Under the pieces are notes generated by a model that worked only from the letters and a program-made list of their open reading frames with translations, ran no database searches and had not been told where the DNA came from. This document shows positions 8,310-18,624 of a DNA stretch of 64,000 bases, in pieces. Source of the stretch: Rhodanobacteraceae bacterium ZG21-1 (lineage in GTDB: Bacteria; Pseudomonadota; Gammaproteobacteria; Xanthomonadales; Rhodanobacteraceae); contig JAJEJU010000025.1 of NCBI GenBank assembly GCA_021390615.1, positions 1,054,001 through 1,118,000 of the forward strand, in the 5' to 3' direction. Position 1 is the first letter of the stretch. The number at the start of each line of letters is the position of its first letter. A program made the position numbers and the translations under genes.

Positions 8310-8591
8310 ATGTTCTGTCCCTACTGCGCCGCCCCAATGGTCCCAGCTCCCCACGGGGAACTGCGCTGTTCGGCCACCGGCGCGCTATTCAGCAGACATC
8401 TCCAAGGGCGCTTCGCGAACCTGGCGTCCGAGGCAGGTCTCTCTGAGTCGGCCAATGAAATCCTTTCCGCCCGCCTCCATTGCCCACAGTGCGGCACCGA
8501 GATGGATAAGATGCGCTGCGTTGATTGCGGCGCTAGGCTTACCAAAAATTTGGTGCGGGAGATTATCGAACTCAACCCGCATGTCGGATAA
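8310..8591 (+). CDS. Small zinc-ribbon protein
   Basis: 93 aa from the ATG at 8310 (AAGGATGA just upstream); a TTG at 8268 would add 14 unlikely residues. Two Cys knuckles are visible: FCPYCAAPM at the N terminus (then LRCSATG) and LHCPQCGTEMDKMRCVDCGARL near the C terminus, so two zinc ribbons are likely. No enzymatic motif. Function unknown; one of several zinc-ribbon orphans in this 1.7-kb stretch. Confidence 0.65.
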   Translation: MFCPYCAAPMVPAPHGELRCSATGALFSRHLQGRFANLASEAGLSESANEILSARLHCPQCGTEMDKMRCVDCGARLTKNLVREIIELNPHVG

Positions 8592-8669
8592 TCGATCAAT
8601 TAGCCCATGTCACCATATCCACCTCTGACTCGTGTCGGACACTAACCAGCTGAACAAGCGAGCAGCGTT

Positions 8670-8987
8670 ATGGCAGGACCAAACTATCTCGTTGCCCACG
8701 CCTGTTTCAGGTGCCGCAAAAGCTTCAAGACCCGTCCACGTAGTGATGGAAACGCTAGATGCCCTCAATGCGGCGGACAGATTCACCTCATGGGCCGATC
8801 ATTTCACGCACCCAAGCAGCGCGACAAAGAGCAATGGGAGAAAGTGCGGCGCCTCCATCAGGCAGGCTTCCGCTTCTTCAGTTACCGCAGCACATCTGGT
8901 CCCGCACTGCCGTCCCGATTGGTAGATGTTGATGCTTTCATTGCTGAGAATCCGTCGCATCCGTTGCGGATAAAGGCGGCCAAGTGA
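8670..8987 (+). CDS. Small zinc-ribbon protein with basic tail
   Basis: 105 aa. YLVAHACFRCRKSFK and ARCPQCGGQIHLMGRSFHAP give a CxxC-n-CxxC zinc ribbon at residues ~12-45, followed by a basic helical region (APKQRDKEQWEKVRRLHQAG). The fold suggests nucleic-acid or protein binding. No strong ribosome site. An overlapping frame (8632-8925) lacks these motifs and is rejected. I recall similar orphans in Xanthomonadales accessory regions; role unknown. Confidence 0.65.
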   Translation: MAGPNYLVAHACFRCRKSFKTRPRSDGNARCPQCGGQIHLMGRSFHAPKQRDKEQWEKVRRLHQAGFRFFSYRSTSGPALPSRLVDVDAFIAENPSHPLRIKAAK

Positions 8988-9113
8988 CGAGATAGGCCCG
9001 CTTTCGCAAGCTAACAGACTGTTGAGAAGATCGCCGGGAAGTGCCTCATTGATCGGTGCCGTCTATGGCTCGCGATATCAAGCATCACCTTTGTAGATCT
9101 ATGGGATGTCGCC

Positions 9114-9251
9114 CTAGGATGACGGGTCATCAAATCCCTTCTCCCCCAGTTCGTCGAACCAGCGATCTCGTTTGCTTTCTGGCAGCTTCTTGCCGCAAAA
9201 GGGACAGTAAGCAATGACGTACATCGGCCGTCATGGATGATGAGGCCATAC
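9114..9251 (-). pseudogene. Remnant of a YCPFCG-type small protein
   Basis: On the minus strand QQYGLIIHDG is read in one frame, then after a frameshift YVIAYCPFCGKKLPESKRD and RWFDELGEKG follow to a TAG at 9114-9116. This is the C-terminal half of a widespread family of ~90-aa proteins that end IIHDG...YCPFCGxxLPESxRDxWF. The N-terminal half is missing exactly at repeat copy 4 (starts 9252), so the element or a recombination at it removed it. Confidence 0.6.
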
Positions 9252-9413
9252 TGTTGAGTTCCATCCAAAACTGAGCCACTACAAACGGGAATTTCCATCG
9301 AAATTTGAGCCATCTCCTAGCGTGCCCCGCTCGCCATCTGAGCTAAGTCTCGCGGCAACTCGTGGTTCACTTTTCGGTGAAAAGCCCGGCTCAACTTTGT
9401 GTGGAGATCAACA
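9252..9413 (-). repeat. MITE-like element, copy 4
   Basis: 162 bp, TGTTGAGTTCC to GAGATCAACA, orientation as copies 1 and 2. Both neighbouring genes are broken at its ends: the YCPFCG protein on the left and a P-domain gene on the right. Confidence 0.75.
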
Positions 9414-9634
9414 CCCACCCCCATCGCGGCGATCTGCGCATTACGCTGGCGGACCCGAATGGCACTCGCACGGCGCTCAAGCAACCGGATCCAAACGATG
9501 GTGGCGCAAATATCGACCAAAGCTGAACCGTGAACGGCGCTACCTTTCCCGCCGACGGCAAATAGCAGCTGTGGATCGACGACGCCATTGAAGGCAATAC
9601 CGGCACGCTGGATCAATGGAGTTTGATGTTCTGA
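9414..9634 (+). pseudogene. Proprotein-convertase P-domain fragment
   Basis: In the frame that begins HRGDLRITLADPNGT (9422 on) the translation gives TALKQPDPNDGGANIDQS, a TGA at 9524, TVNGATFPADGK, a TAG at 9563, then LWIDDAIEGNTGTLDQWSLMF and a TGA at 9632. The pattern GDLxIxLxxPxGT...GNTGTLxxWSL is the P/Homo B domain found C-terminal to secreted subtilases and metallopeptidases. Two in-frame stops and loss of everything upstream at the repeat edge show it is dead. Confidence 0.65.
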
Positions 9635-9711
9635 ACGAGGACTCGCCTATGCGCCACTTCAATCACTAGATACTTGCAAGTGAAGTTGTCGACGCAATCA
9701 GCGTCCGGAAG

Positions 9712-9773
9712 TGGCTCAAATTTCGATGGAAATCCTCGTCCGAAGTGGCTCAGTCTTCGGGGGAGAATCAACA
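9712..9773 (+). repeat. Partial repeat copy (one end only)
   Basis: GTGGCTCAAATTTCGATGGA through GGGGGAGAATCAACA matches only one end (two subterminal units) of the repeat family, facing opposite to copy 4. The segment 9252-9773 is therefore bounded by TGTTGA and TCAACA with inverted ends of the same type. Confidence 0.65.
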
Positions 9774-9803
9774 CACTCTCTCTTCTAGCGCCCTTACATG
9801 ACT

Positions 9804-10307
9804 TTAAGGCGTCGAGGCTGAAATAGGCACCCATTGAAAATCTACGCGCCGATTTCTTGCCCGGCCGTCAGAAGTATTATTATCTGCAACAGGCTCATCA
9901 GCTCCATGGCCTTCAGAGGGAACGAATTGCTCAGGTGGAACACCGTGAGCGATCAGCCATGAATAGATATATTGGGCGCGCCTCAACGAGAGTTCTTTAC
10001 ATTCCGAGTTGACGCACTCTCGATTATCTGTATAGCCGATCACCTTGATATAAAAATGCCCTTTTAACGCCCTCATAGCATTTGCATCGTCTTTCAGCGC
10101 AGCAACTTGATTGCCATCGAATGACAACGACGTCTCGACGTTCTGCTTATTAGCTGGAGACCTCTCTTGAAAATAGACACTCGGTATATCGAACGTTCTA
10201 GCATATACACTTTCACCAAAAATGTTGCACATCGACATGATCAATAGGCACATTAAGAGTACACAGCGCGTGGATTCGATAGCTATCAAGCGTTTTTGTT
10301 TGCTCAT
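9804..10307 (-). CDS. OmpA-family (peptidoglycan-binding) protein
   Basis: 167 aa from the ATG at 10307; the frame extends to 10421 but the hydrophobic export segment (CVLLMCLLIMSMCNIFGESVYA) fits the inner start. Residues ~55-165 are an OmpA C-terminal domain: LKGHFYIKVIGYTDNRE, LSLRRAQYIYSWLIAHGVP, GHGADEPVADNNTSDGRARNRRVDF, with the conserved Asp and Arg that hold diaminopimelate. It likely anchors to peptidoglycan in the periplasm. Clearly lower GC than the core, and flanked by repeat ends, so probably acquired. Confidence 0.8.
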   Translation of the reverse strand: MSKQKRLIAIESTRCVLLMCLLIMSMCNIFGESVYARTFDIPSVYFQERSPANKQNVETSLSFDGNQVAALKDDANAMRALKGHFYIKVIGYTDNRECVNSECKELSLRRAQYIYSWLIAHGVPPEQFVPSEGHGADEPVADNNTSDGRARNRRVDFQWVPISASTP

Positions 10308-10756
10308 TTTATTGCCCTGGCTTTGTGTCACCCTTGAAAGACCACCCCTCCCTTCTGGTGATCGCAGAATAATCAATCCCACTATTGAAATTCCACAGAC
10401 TTCCTTGACCATTAGCCCCACTTGAAAAGTGGTTTGCCTGATTGAAGTGGGCTTGTGCCGTATATGTTGATTTCTGCTGAAAGTTGAGCCGAGCTTTCCG
10501 CCGAAAAGTGAACCGCTTATTGCAGCGTGACTTAGCTCGGGTGGTAAGTCCGGGATGGTAGGAGACGGTACAATTTCTGGCGGAAATTTCTACCCAAATT
10601 GGCTCATTTTTGGATGAAACTCAACACAAAGCCTTGCGTTCGATACCGAAGTCGCATCGCCACACTCCGACCGAAGGTTCATGACAGTTCCCAAGGTCCA
10701 GCTCAGGTGAGGATTCAGGACGGAACTCGCCTCAAAAACGTCCAATCCTGGAAACG
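10308..10756. other. Gap with repeat copy 6 before the ssb terminator
   Basis: No gene recognised. It holds repeat copy 6 (10465-10626) and unassigned sequence. It is the junction between the mosaic region and the conserved chromosome. Confidence 0.5.
10465..10626 (+). repeat. MITE-like element, copy 6 (inverted)
   Basis: 162 bp, TGTTGATTTCTG to GAAACTCAACA, same orientation as copy 3 and the most diverged in the centre. It is the last copy seen; none occurs in the remaining 53 kb by eye. Confidence 0.7.
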
Positions 10757-10782
10757 AAAAACCCCCGACGAATCGGGGGTTT
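10756..10782 (-). terminator. Intrinsic terminator of ssb
   Basis: Stem AACCCCCGA (10760-10768) / TCGGGGGTT (10773-10781) with a 4-nt loop; on the minus strand it is followed by a run of T. It lies ~40 nt after the ssb stop. Confidence 0.85.
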
Positions 10783-10820
10783 AGGAACAGAAACCGTACA
10801 AAAAAACTCTATGGTACGTT

Positions 10821-11351
10821 TTAGAACGGAATATCGTCGTCGTCGAAGTTGTTGTGGCCGGGCGCCGGGGCCGGCGCAGGTGCGCGGTTGCCATAGTCGT
10901 TGCCGCCGCCGCGCGACTGGTAGCCACCGCCACCACCGCCGCCGGAACGCGGCGCGCCGCCGCCTTGCGAACGTTCGCGCGGTGCACCACCACCGCCGCC
11001 ACCACCACCTTCCATGCCGCCGCCGAGCATCTGCATCTCGTTGGCGATGATGTCGGTCGAGTAGCGCTCGACGCCGTCCTTATCGGTGTACTTGTCGGTG
11101 CGCAGCGAGCCTTCGATATAGACCTGGCGGCCCTTCTTCAAGTACTCGCCGGCGATCTCGGCCAGCTTGCCGAACAGCTTCACGCGGTGCCACTCGGTGC
11201 GTTCCTGCTTTTCGCCGCTCTGCTTGTCGGTCCAGTTTTCGCTGGTGGCGATGCGCAGCGAGGTGATCGCGGTGCCGCTGCCGGTGTAGCGGGTTTCCGG
11301 GTCTGCGCCCAGGTTGCCGACGATGATGACCTTGTTGATGCCGCGTGCCAT
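10821..11351 (-). CDS. ssb: Single-stranded DNA-binding protein
   Basis: 176 aa from [15 protein letters not shown] at 11351 (GAGGAAG upstream). Residues 1-110 are the OB fold ([45 protein letters not shown]). Residues ~115-165 are a Gly/Arg-rich disordered linker, and the C terminus is DDDDIPF, the acidic tip that recruits RecO, PriA, exonuclease I and other partners. It coats ssDNA at forks and repair sites. The longer open frame to 11534 runs into upstream noncoding sequence. Own terminator downstream. Confidence 0.97.
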   Translation of the reverse strand: MARGINKVIIVGNLGADPETRYTGSGTAITSLRIATSENWTDKQSGEKQERTEWHRVKLFGKLAEIAGEYLKKGRQVYIEGSLRTDKYTDKDGVERYSTDIIANEMQMLGGGMEGGGGGGGGAPRERSQGGGAPRSGGGGGGGYQSRGGGNDYGNRAPAPAPAPGHNNFDDDDIPF

Positions 11352-11505
11352 ATGACTTCCTCGCTGTGCTGACGACCGGCTGTGCCCTGCGCTGCCGGCG
11401 TTCTCGTAGGCGGCCGGCGCCCGCAGGGCCGGCCAATCGCGCCTATCATAACCGTCTGCCCGATTTCTGGCTTCCGCCCGGCCGGAACCCGCGCCAGACC
11501 AGGGC

Positions 11506-12222
11506 TCAGGCGCGCGAATGACCGCCCTCGCCATCCCCGCCCAGGAAGCGGTAGCCCACGCCCGGCTCGGTTTTCAGCCAGCGCGGCGTGGTGGGGTCGT
11601 CGCCCAGCTTCTGGCGCAGCTTGCCGATCACGATGCGCAGGTAATGCGTGTCCTGCACGTGGGTGGCGCCCCACAGATCGCGCAGCAACTGCTGCTGGGT
11701 GACTACGCGGCCGGCGTGGCGCAGCAAGGTGGCCAGCACGCCGTATTCCTTGCGGGTCAGCGAGAGCGCCTGGCCGTCCAGGCTCACTTCGCGGCGCACC
11801 ACGTCGATGCGCAGGCGGCCGTCGTCGTAGGCCTGCGCCGCCTCGACCTCGCCCGGGCGGCTGCGCAGCAGGGCGCGCAGCCGCGCCATCAGCTCCTGGA
11901 TGCCGAACGGCTTGGTCACGTAGTCGTTGGCGCCGGCATCGAGCGCGCGCACTTTTTCCTGCTCGCTGTCGCGCACCGACAGCATCAGCACCGGCACCTG
12001 CGACCACTGGCGCAGCTCGGCCAGCACCTCGTGGCCGTCCCGGTCGGGCAGGCCGAGATCCAGGATCACCACGTCCGGCGAGCGCGTCGCCGCCAGCGCC
12101 AGCCCCTCGGCAGCCTGCGCGGCGAGCAGCACCTCGTAGCCCTCGGCGCGCAGGCCGATGTCGAGGAACTTGCGGATCTGGGCCTCATCGTCGATCACCA
12201 GTACGCGGGGCGCGGCATTCAT
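11506..12222 (-). CDS. kdpE: KdpE response regulator
   Basis: 238 aa from [13 protein letters not shown] at 12222. Receiver domain residues 5-118 with acidic pocket DDE (11-13), phosphoacceptor Asp55 in [13 protein letters not shown] and Lys in YVTKPF; OmpR-type winged helix ~135-228 ([47 protein letters not shown]). It activates the kdpFABC promoter when phosphorylated by KdpD under potassium limitation. Unusually it lies 199 nt from kdpD rather than overlapping it. Confidence 0.95.
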   Translation of the reverse strand: MNAAPRVLVIDDEAQIRKFLDIGLRAEGYEVLLAAQAAEGLALAATRSPDVVILDLGLPDRDGHEVLAELRQWSQVPVLMLSVRDSEQEKVRALDAGANDYVTKPFGIQELMARLRALLRSRPGEVEAAQAYDDGRLRIDVVRREVSLDGQALSLTRKEYGVLATLLRHAGRVVTQQQLLRDLWGATHVQDTHYLRIVIGKLRQKLGDDPTTPRWLKTEPGVGYRFLGGDGEGGHSRA

Positions 12223-12421
12223 GGCAGGGCGGCAGCGATGGAAAGGAATACGGACATGGTAAACGCGAAAGCACGGGCATTCGCCGGGCGGCGCTCCCAA
12301 AAAGCACTTGGCGCCAGCACAAGCCGCAGGAACCACGCCGCGGTCGACGCCACGACAGCCGGCTTACGACACGCTGCGCCAGCCGTACACCCGCGACAGG
12401 CATCGGCCAAGGCGGATCGAC

Positions 12422-15127
<2,706 letters not shown>

Positions 15128-15374
15128 GCCGGGTCAGGGCCTCGGGGGGTGGGGTGCGCCAACGCTAGCGCACTTGGGGTGGGGTGTTGTCGCTGTCGCG
15201 ACGGGGGTTTGCACCTTTGTGCTGGGCTTTGGTCGCTGGCACCGGGGGCTGTTGTAACTTGACTCGCCTGCGATCGTAGTAGTCCCTGCGGAACAATAGG
15301 CTTGGAGTTTCTGCTTGGAATCGAGTTATTCGCATCTTGGCTCGCCTCCGGCGGGGTTTCGGTCGCCTCCCGGC

Positions 15375-15522
15375 GCCCGAGCCACTTTTCTTTGCTGGCC
15401 CAAAGAAAAGTAGCCCAAAGAAATGGCCTTTGGAGCACGCCGGAAATACCAGCCTGAACCGTCGCGCCTTGTTGACGAAGGGTGTTACTCAAGAGGAGCT
15501 AGTTCGGCTACACCGCGAACGC
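15375..15522 (+). repeat. Left arm of large inverted repeat
   Basis: About 148 bp that pairs (roughly 85% by eye) with the reverse complement of 15806-15955. Shared blocks include TTTCTTTGCTGGCCCAAAG, TGGAGCACGCCG, ATACCAGCCTGAAC and GGGTGTTACTCAAGAGGAGC. It contains a perfect hairpin CTTTTCTTTG (15385-15394) / CAAAGAAAAG (15401-15410). Repeats of this TTTCTTTG/CAAAGAAA kind are common in Xanthomonadales genomes. Confidence 0.75.
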
Positions 15523-15805
15523 TTGGTGACTGGCGCGCTAGCCCGGCTCGCTGCGCATTGCCGGGCTACCAAGGTTGAGGACGCAAGAGAACGTATGTGG
15601 CTAGAAAGCACGCTTCGTAGCTCGCTTCCCAAATATGCAATTTTGAATTGCCAACTCCAAATTGCCAAGGCACCTCACTCGCGCCAGTTCCCGAGCGGTC
15701 GCGGTGTAGCCGCAGTAACTCCTCTATGAGGATCGAGCTCTGTCGGCAAAGCGTCACCTCCCCCGCTCTATCCCCGACGTGCTCGATGCAGTCCGCGAGC
15801 GGCCG

Positions 15806-15955
15806 CGGGATAGCCGCAATAGCTCCTCTTGAGTAACACCCTTGGTCGACAAAGCGCGGCAGTTCAGGCTGGTATGTTCGGCGTGCTCCACAGGCCTTTT
15901 CTTTGGGCCACGTTTCTTTGGGCCAGCAAAGAAAGGTGGCTCGCGCCGCGGCAGC
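15806..15955 (-). repeat. Right arm of large inverted repeat
   Basis: Reverse complement of the left arm with scattered mismatches. Carries its own hairpin TTTCTTTG (15913-15920) / CAAAGAAA (15927-15934). A third, shorter relative (GCGGTGTAGCCGCAGTAACTC at ~15698 and CTGTCGGCAAAGCG at ~15740) lies between the arms. Confidence 0.75.
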
Positions 15956-16189
15956 GGCGCGAGACCAAGGCCAGCTCGCGAAAGCAACTCATGCATCAGC
16001 AGATGACCAAAGCCAAGGCCAAAGCACAAAACGACTCAGCCACCGACAAGCACCCAAGCACCACTCCAAAACCACCCACCACTCGGAAACCGCTTCAAGC
16101 GCCCTGCCCGTCGGCAGACACTTTCCCGCCTCCGGCCGCGATCGCCGCCTTCCAATCGGCGACCGCGGCCGGGCCGACTCGCCCCCCGA

Positions 16190-16759
16190 TCAATGCGCAT
16201 CCAACGCCAGATTCAGCCCCAGCACGTTGACCCTCGGCTCACCCAGCACGCCGAGCTGGCGGCCGCTGGTGTAGCGGTCCACCAGGGCCTGCACCTGGGT
16301 CGGGTTCAGGCCGCGGGCGCGCGCCACGCGGGCCAGCTGGTACTGCGCCGCGGCCGGGCTGATCTCCGGGTCGAGGCCGCTGCCTGAAGCGGTGACCAGG
16401 TCCACCGGCACCGGTGCGTGGTTGGCCGGGTCGGCGGCCTGCAGCGCGGCGATGCGCTGCTTCACCGCGTCGGTCAGCGCCGGGTTGCTCGGGCCCAGGT
16501 TGGAGCCGCCAGACGACTGGCCGTTGTAACCCTGCGGCGAGGTCGCCGACGGCCGGCCCCAGAAGTACTTGGGATCGCTGAAGACCTGGCCGATCAGCTC
16601 GGAGCCGATCGGCTTGCCGCCGCGCTCGACCAGGCTGCCGTTGGCCTGGTGCGGGAACAGCAGCTGGGCCGCGCCGGTGACGGCCAGCGGATACAGCACG
16701 CCGGTGACTGCGCTCAGCAGCACCAGCATGACCAAGGCGTTGCGGAAAAGTCTGCCCAT
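16190..16759 (-). CDS. kdpC: KdpC, potassium-transporting ATPase subunit
   Basis: 189 aa from the ATG at 16759, with GAGGTGAT at ideal spacing. One N-terminal membrane helix (~5-27, [22 protein letters not shown]) then the periplasmic domain with [28 protein letters not shown] and [21 protein letters not shown]. KdpC stabilises the KdpA-KdpB complex and raises K+ affinity. It is separated from kdpB by a porin-like gene and a small ORF, unlike the usual contiguous kdpABC. Confidence 0.96.
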   Translation of the reverse strand: MGRLFRNALVMLVLLSAVTGVLYPLAVTGAAQLLFPHQANGSLVERGGKPIGSELIGQVFSDPKYFWGRPSATSPQGYNGQSSGGSNLGPSNPALTDAVKQRIAALQAADPANHAPVPVDLVTASGSGLDPEISPAAAQYQLARVARARGLNPTQVQALVDRYTSGRQLGVLGEPRVNVLGLNLALDAH

Positions 16760-16769
16760 GGCGATCACC

Positions 16770-18299
16770 TCAGTAGTGCAGGATGGCGTCGATCAGCGCC
16801 GTCGTCTGGTGGTTCTTGCGGCCGGCGTCGTAGGCCGGGAAATCGTAGGCGTGCTCGTAGCGCAGCTCCGGGCGGATTTCGAGATCCGGCGACGCCCAGT
16901 GAGTCATGCCCACGGTATGGCTGGAATAGCGCGTGGCGAAGCCGGTGCGCTGGCCCTGCTCGTCGTTGTAGAACTCGTTGCGGATCGACAGCATGTTGCT
17001 GGGATCGAGCTCGATGTTGAGATAGTTGACGATGCCGAAGGCCGGGTTGTGGCCCAGCGGGAAATTCGGTGCCTCGCCCAGCGGATAGCCCGGCACGCCG
17101 GTCGGCGCGTGCGACTGCGAGGGATCGGTGGCCAGCGCCTGATCGCGCACGTAGATGCGATATGCCTCGGTCAGCATGTGCACCTTCGGGCTGAAGCGGT
17201 GGCCCCAGGTCAGCACGAATTCCTGCAGGTTGTTGTAGGTCTGCCGCGAGTGGTTGTACGACTCCACGCAGGGATACAGCATGTCGTTGTTGGACTTCGA
17301 CACCCAGCGCACGCAGGCCTGCGCGCTCAGCCGGCTGGTGTCGTCCCAGATCGCCGAGTCGTCGCCGCCGTGCACGCCCAGCTGCAGGGTCCACTGGTCG
17401 TTGAGCTTGGTGGTGGTGATGACGCCCATGTTGGTGTACGCGTCCACCGTGTACAGGATGGAGTGCGTCAGCAGGTAGTTGTTGGGCGAGAACTGCGCCT
17501 CGATGTCCGGCAGCGACAGATAACGGCCGGCGGTGATCACCATGCCCTGCGCCACCCACGGGATGTACAGGTCCACGTAGGCGATCATCGGGTCGTTGCC
17601 GTAGATCTTGCCGTTGAGCGCGCTGTTCGACTTCGGGTTGTTGAGCAGCTGATCGCTGGTGACGCCCTTCATCGTGGTGTAGTGGTAGTCGTAGCCGTAC
17701 AGGTCGTCGAAGTGGAAACCCCAGTCGATGTGATCGGTCTGCACGGTGTCCGGCAGGCGCTCGATGCGGAACAGGAACTGGTCGAACTCCACCCGGTTCG
17801 GCCGCGTCGCATAGGACAGCGGATAGTTGGTGTGGCTGGACGAGCTGATGTTGGCCGAGGGGTTGATCCAGCCGTAGAGCTCGATGCGGTTGTCCTGCAT
17901 CCAGTGGCCGAGCTTGGTGCAGGACAGCGCCTTCTCCACCGGATACTGCGAATTCTCGTTGGGCACGCCGATCGGATAATCCACGCCGCCCAGCTGCCAC
18001 TCGGCCGAGGGGAACGGCGGCGAGGAGAACGGCGAATCCATGCCGCGGCGCGCCGGCGCCGATGCGTTCGGATCGGCCGGCTGCGCGTCTTCGCGGTAGG
18101 CCGCGCCGAGCCGGCTGAAGAAGTTGCGCGAGCAGTCGTTGCTGGCCAGCGGCGCCGCCGGCGCGGCGGCCGGTGCAGACACGGCCTCCTGCGGCGCGGC
18201 CTCGACCAGGGTGGCCGGCGCCTCGGCGTTCGCCGCGGCGCGTCCGACAGGCAACATCGCCAGCAGGATGGCGGCAACAATCATTTTCTTGCAGTGCAT
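16770..18299 (-). CDS. Outer-membrane beta-barrel porin-like protein inside the kdp operon
   Basis: 509 aa from [20 protein letters not shown] at 18299 (TAGGGG ribosome site). Signal peptide of ~25 residues, an Ala/Pro-rich linker to ~55, then a barrel rich in alternating aromatic strands ([52 protein letters not shown]) ending in ALIDAILHY, a terminal-aromatic beta signal for BAM. It resembles the BBP2/OmpL-like barrels. Its stop is 10 nt from the kdpC start, so the two are co-transcribed. A role in letting K+ across the outer membrane is inference from position. Confidence 0.8.
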   Translation of the reverse strand: MHCKKMIVAAILLAMLPVGRAAANAEAPATLVEAAPQEAVSAPAAAPAAPLASNDCSRNFFSRLGAAYREDAQPADPNASAPARRGMDSPFSSPPFPSAEWQLGGVDYPIGVPNENSQYPVEKALSCTKLGHWMQDNRIELYGWINPSANISSSSHTNYPLSYATRPNRVEFDQFLFRIERLPDTVQTDHIDWGFHFDDLYGYDYHYTTMKGVTSDQLLNNPKSNSALNGKIYGNDPMIAYVDLYIPWVAQGMVITAGRYLSLPDIEAQFSPNNYLLTHSILYTVDAYTNMGVITTTKLNDQWTLQLGVHGGDDSAIWDDTSRLSAQACVRWVSKSNNDMLYPCVESYNHSRQTYNNLQEFVLTWGHRFSPKVHMLTEAYRIYVRDQALATDPSQSHAPTGVPGYPLGEAPNFPLGHNPAFGIVNYLNIELDPSNMLSIRNEFYNDEQGQRTGFATRYSSHTVGMTHWASPDLEIRPELRYEHAYDFPAYDAGRKNHQTTALIDAILHY

Positions 18300-18370
18300 A
18301 GTGACCCCTAAAGCTCCGGCACAGGCCGGATTCTCCTGTTTGTCATCGTCGGCCGCGGCGCGGCCGGCGT

Positions 18371-18586
18371 TTAGATGCCGGCGTAGCCGCCCAGCACGTA
18401 ATCGTCGTCGGCGCCTGGTGTCGCTGCGCGCACGCTGGCCCCCGTCACCACCGCCACCGACCCGCCTTGCGGGCGCAGCGGCAGGGCGATCACCACGTCG
18501 CACGAGGCGTCGTTGGCGGAGAGGCGCAGCTCCATGTCTGGATGGGTTTCGTCCGGCAGCGATACCGAAAGCTTCAACGTCTGCAT
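18371..18586 (-). CDS. 71-aa orphan in the kdp operon
   Basis: Starts MQTLKLSVSLPDETHPDMEL with AAGGAGT upstream at proper distance, ends DDDYVLGGYAGI. No membrane segment or signal peptide; mixed beta-like, slightly acidic. Lies between kdpB (38-nt gap) and the porin-like gene (71-nt gap). It is hidden in a much longer open frame that shadows kdpB, but start, ribosome site and spacing support it. Function unknown. Confidence 0.6.
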   Translation of the reverse strand: MQTLKLSVSLPDETHPDMELRLSANDASCDVVIALPLRPQGGSVAVVTGASVRAATPGADDDYVLGGYAGI

Positions 18587-18624
18587 GATGTGACTCCTTG
18601 GAGTCGGTTTTTTGAGGGTGAAGA

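Larger units (their letters stand above)
15128..16189. other. Repeat-rich 1.06-kb gap between kdpC and kdpD
   Basis: No protein family is recognisable although several open frames cross it; the same frames recur because they lie in repeats. It holds a large imperfect inverted repeat (arms ~15375-15522 and ~15806-15955) and a partial third copy around 15690-15730. Bases 15960-16190 show no structure I can name. Confidence 0.6.

Noticed and set aside
6652-9251. Integron cassette array with attC sites
   Set aside because: Small orphan genes suggested it, but no convincing RYYYAAC/GTTRRRY pairs with folded spacers were found between them, and no intI is present.
9613-9834. 73-aa minus-strand frame over the partial repeat
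   Set aside because: Most of it is translated repeat and the end of the P-domain remnant in antisense.
306-10626. CRISPR array made by the repeats
   Set aside because: Copies are ~162 bp, kilobases apart, in both orientations, and have no regular spacers.
15337-15729. Open frames in the kdpC-kdpD gap (FAGPKK...GVTQEEL-type translations)
   Set aside because: The same translation recurs only because the DNA is repeated; frames break outside the repeat and no ribosome site is present.
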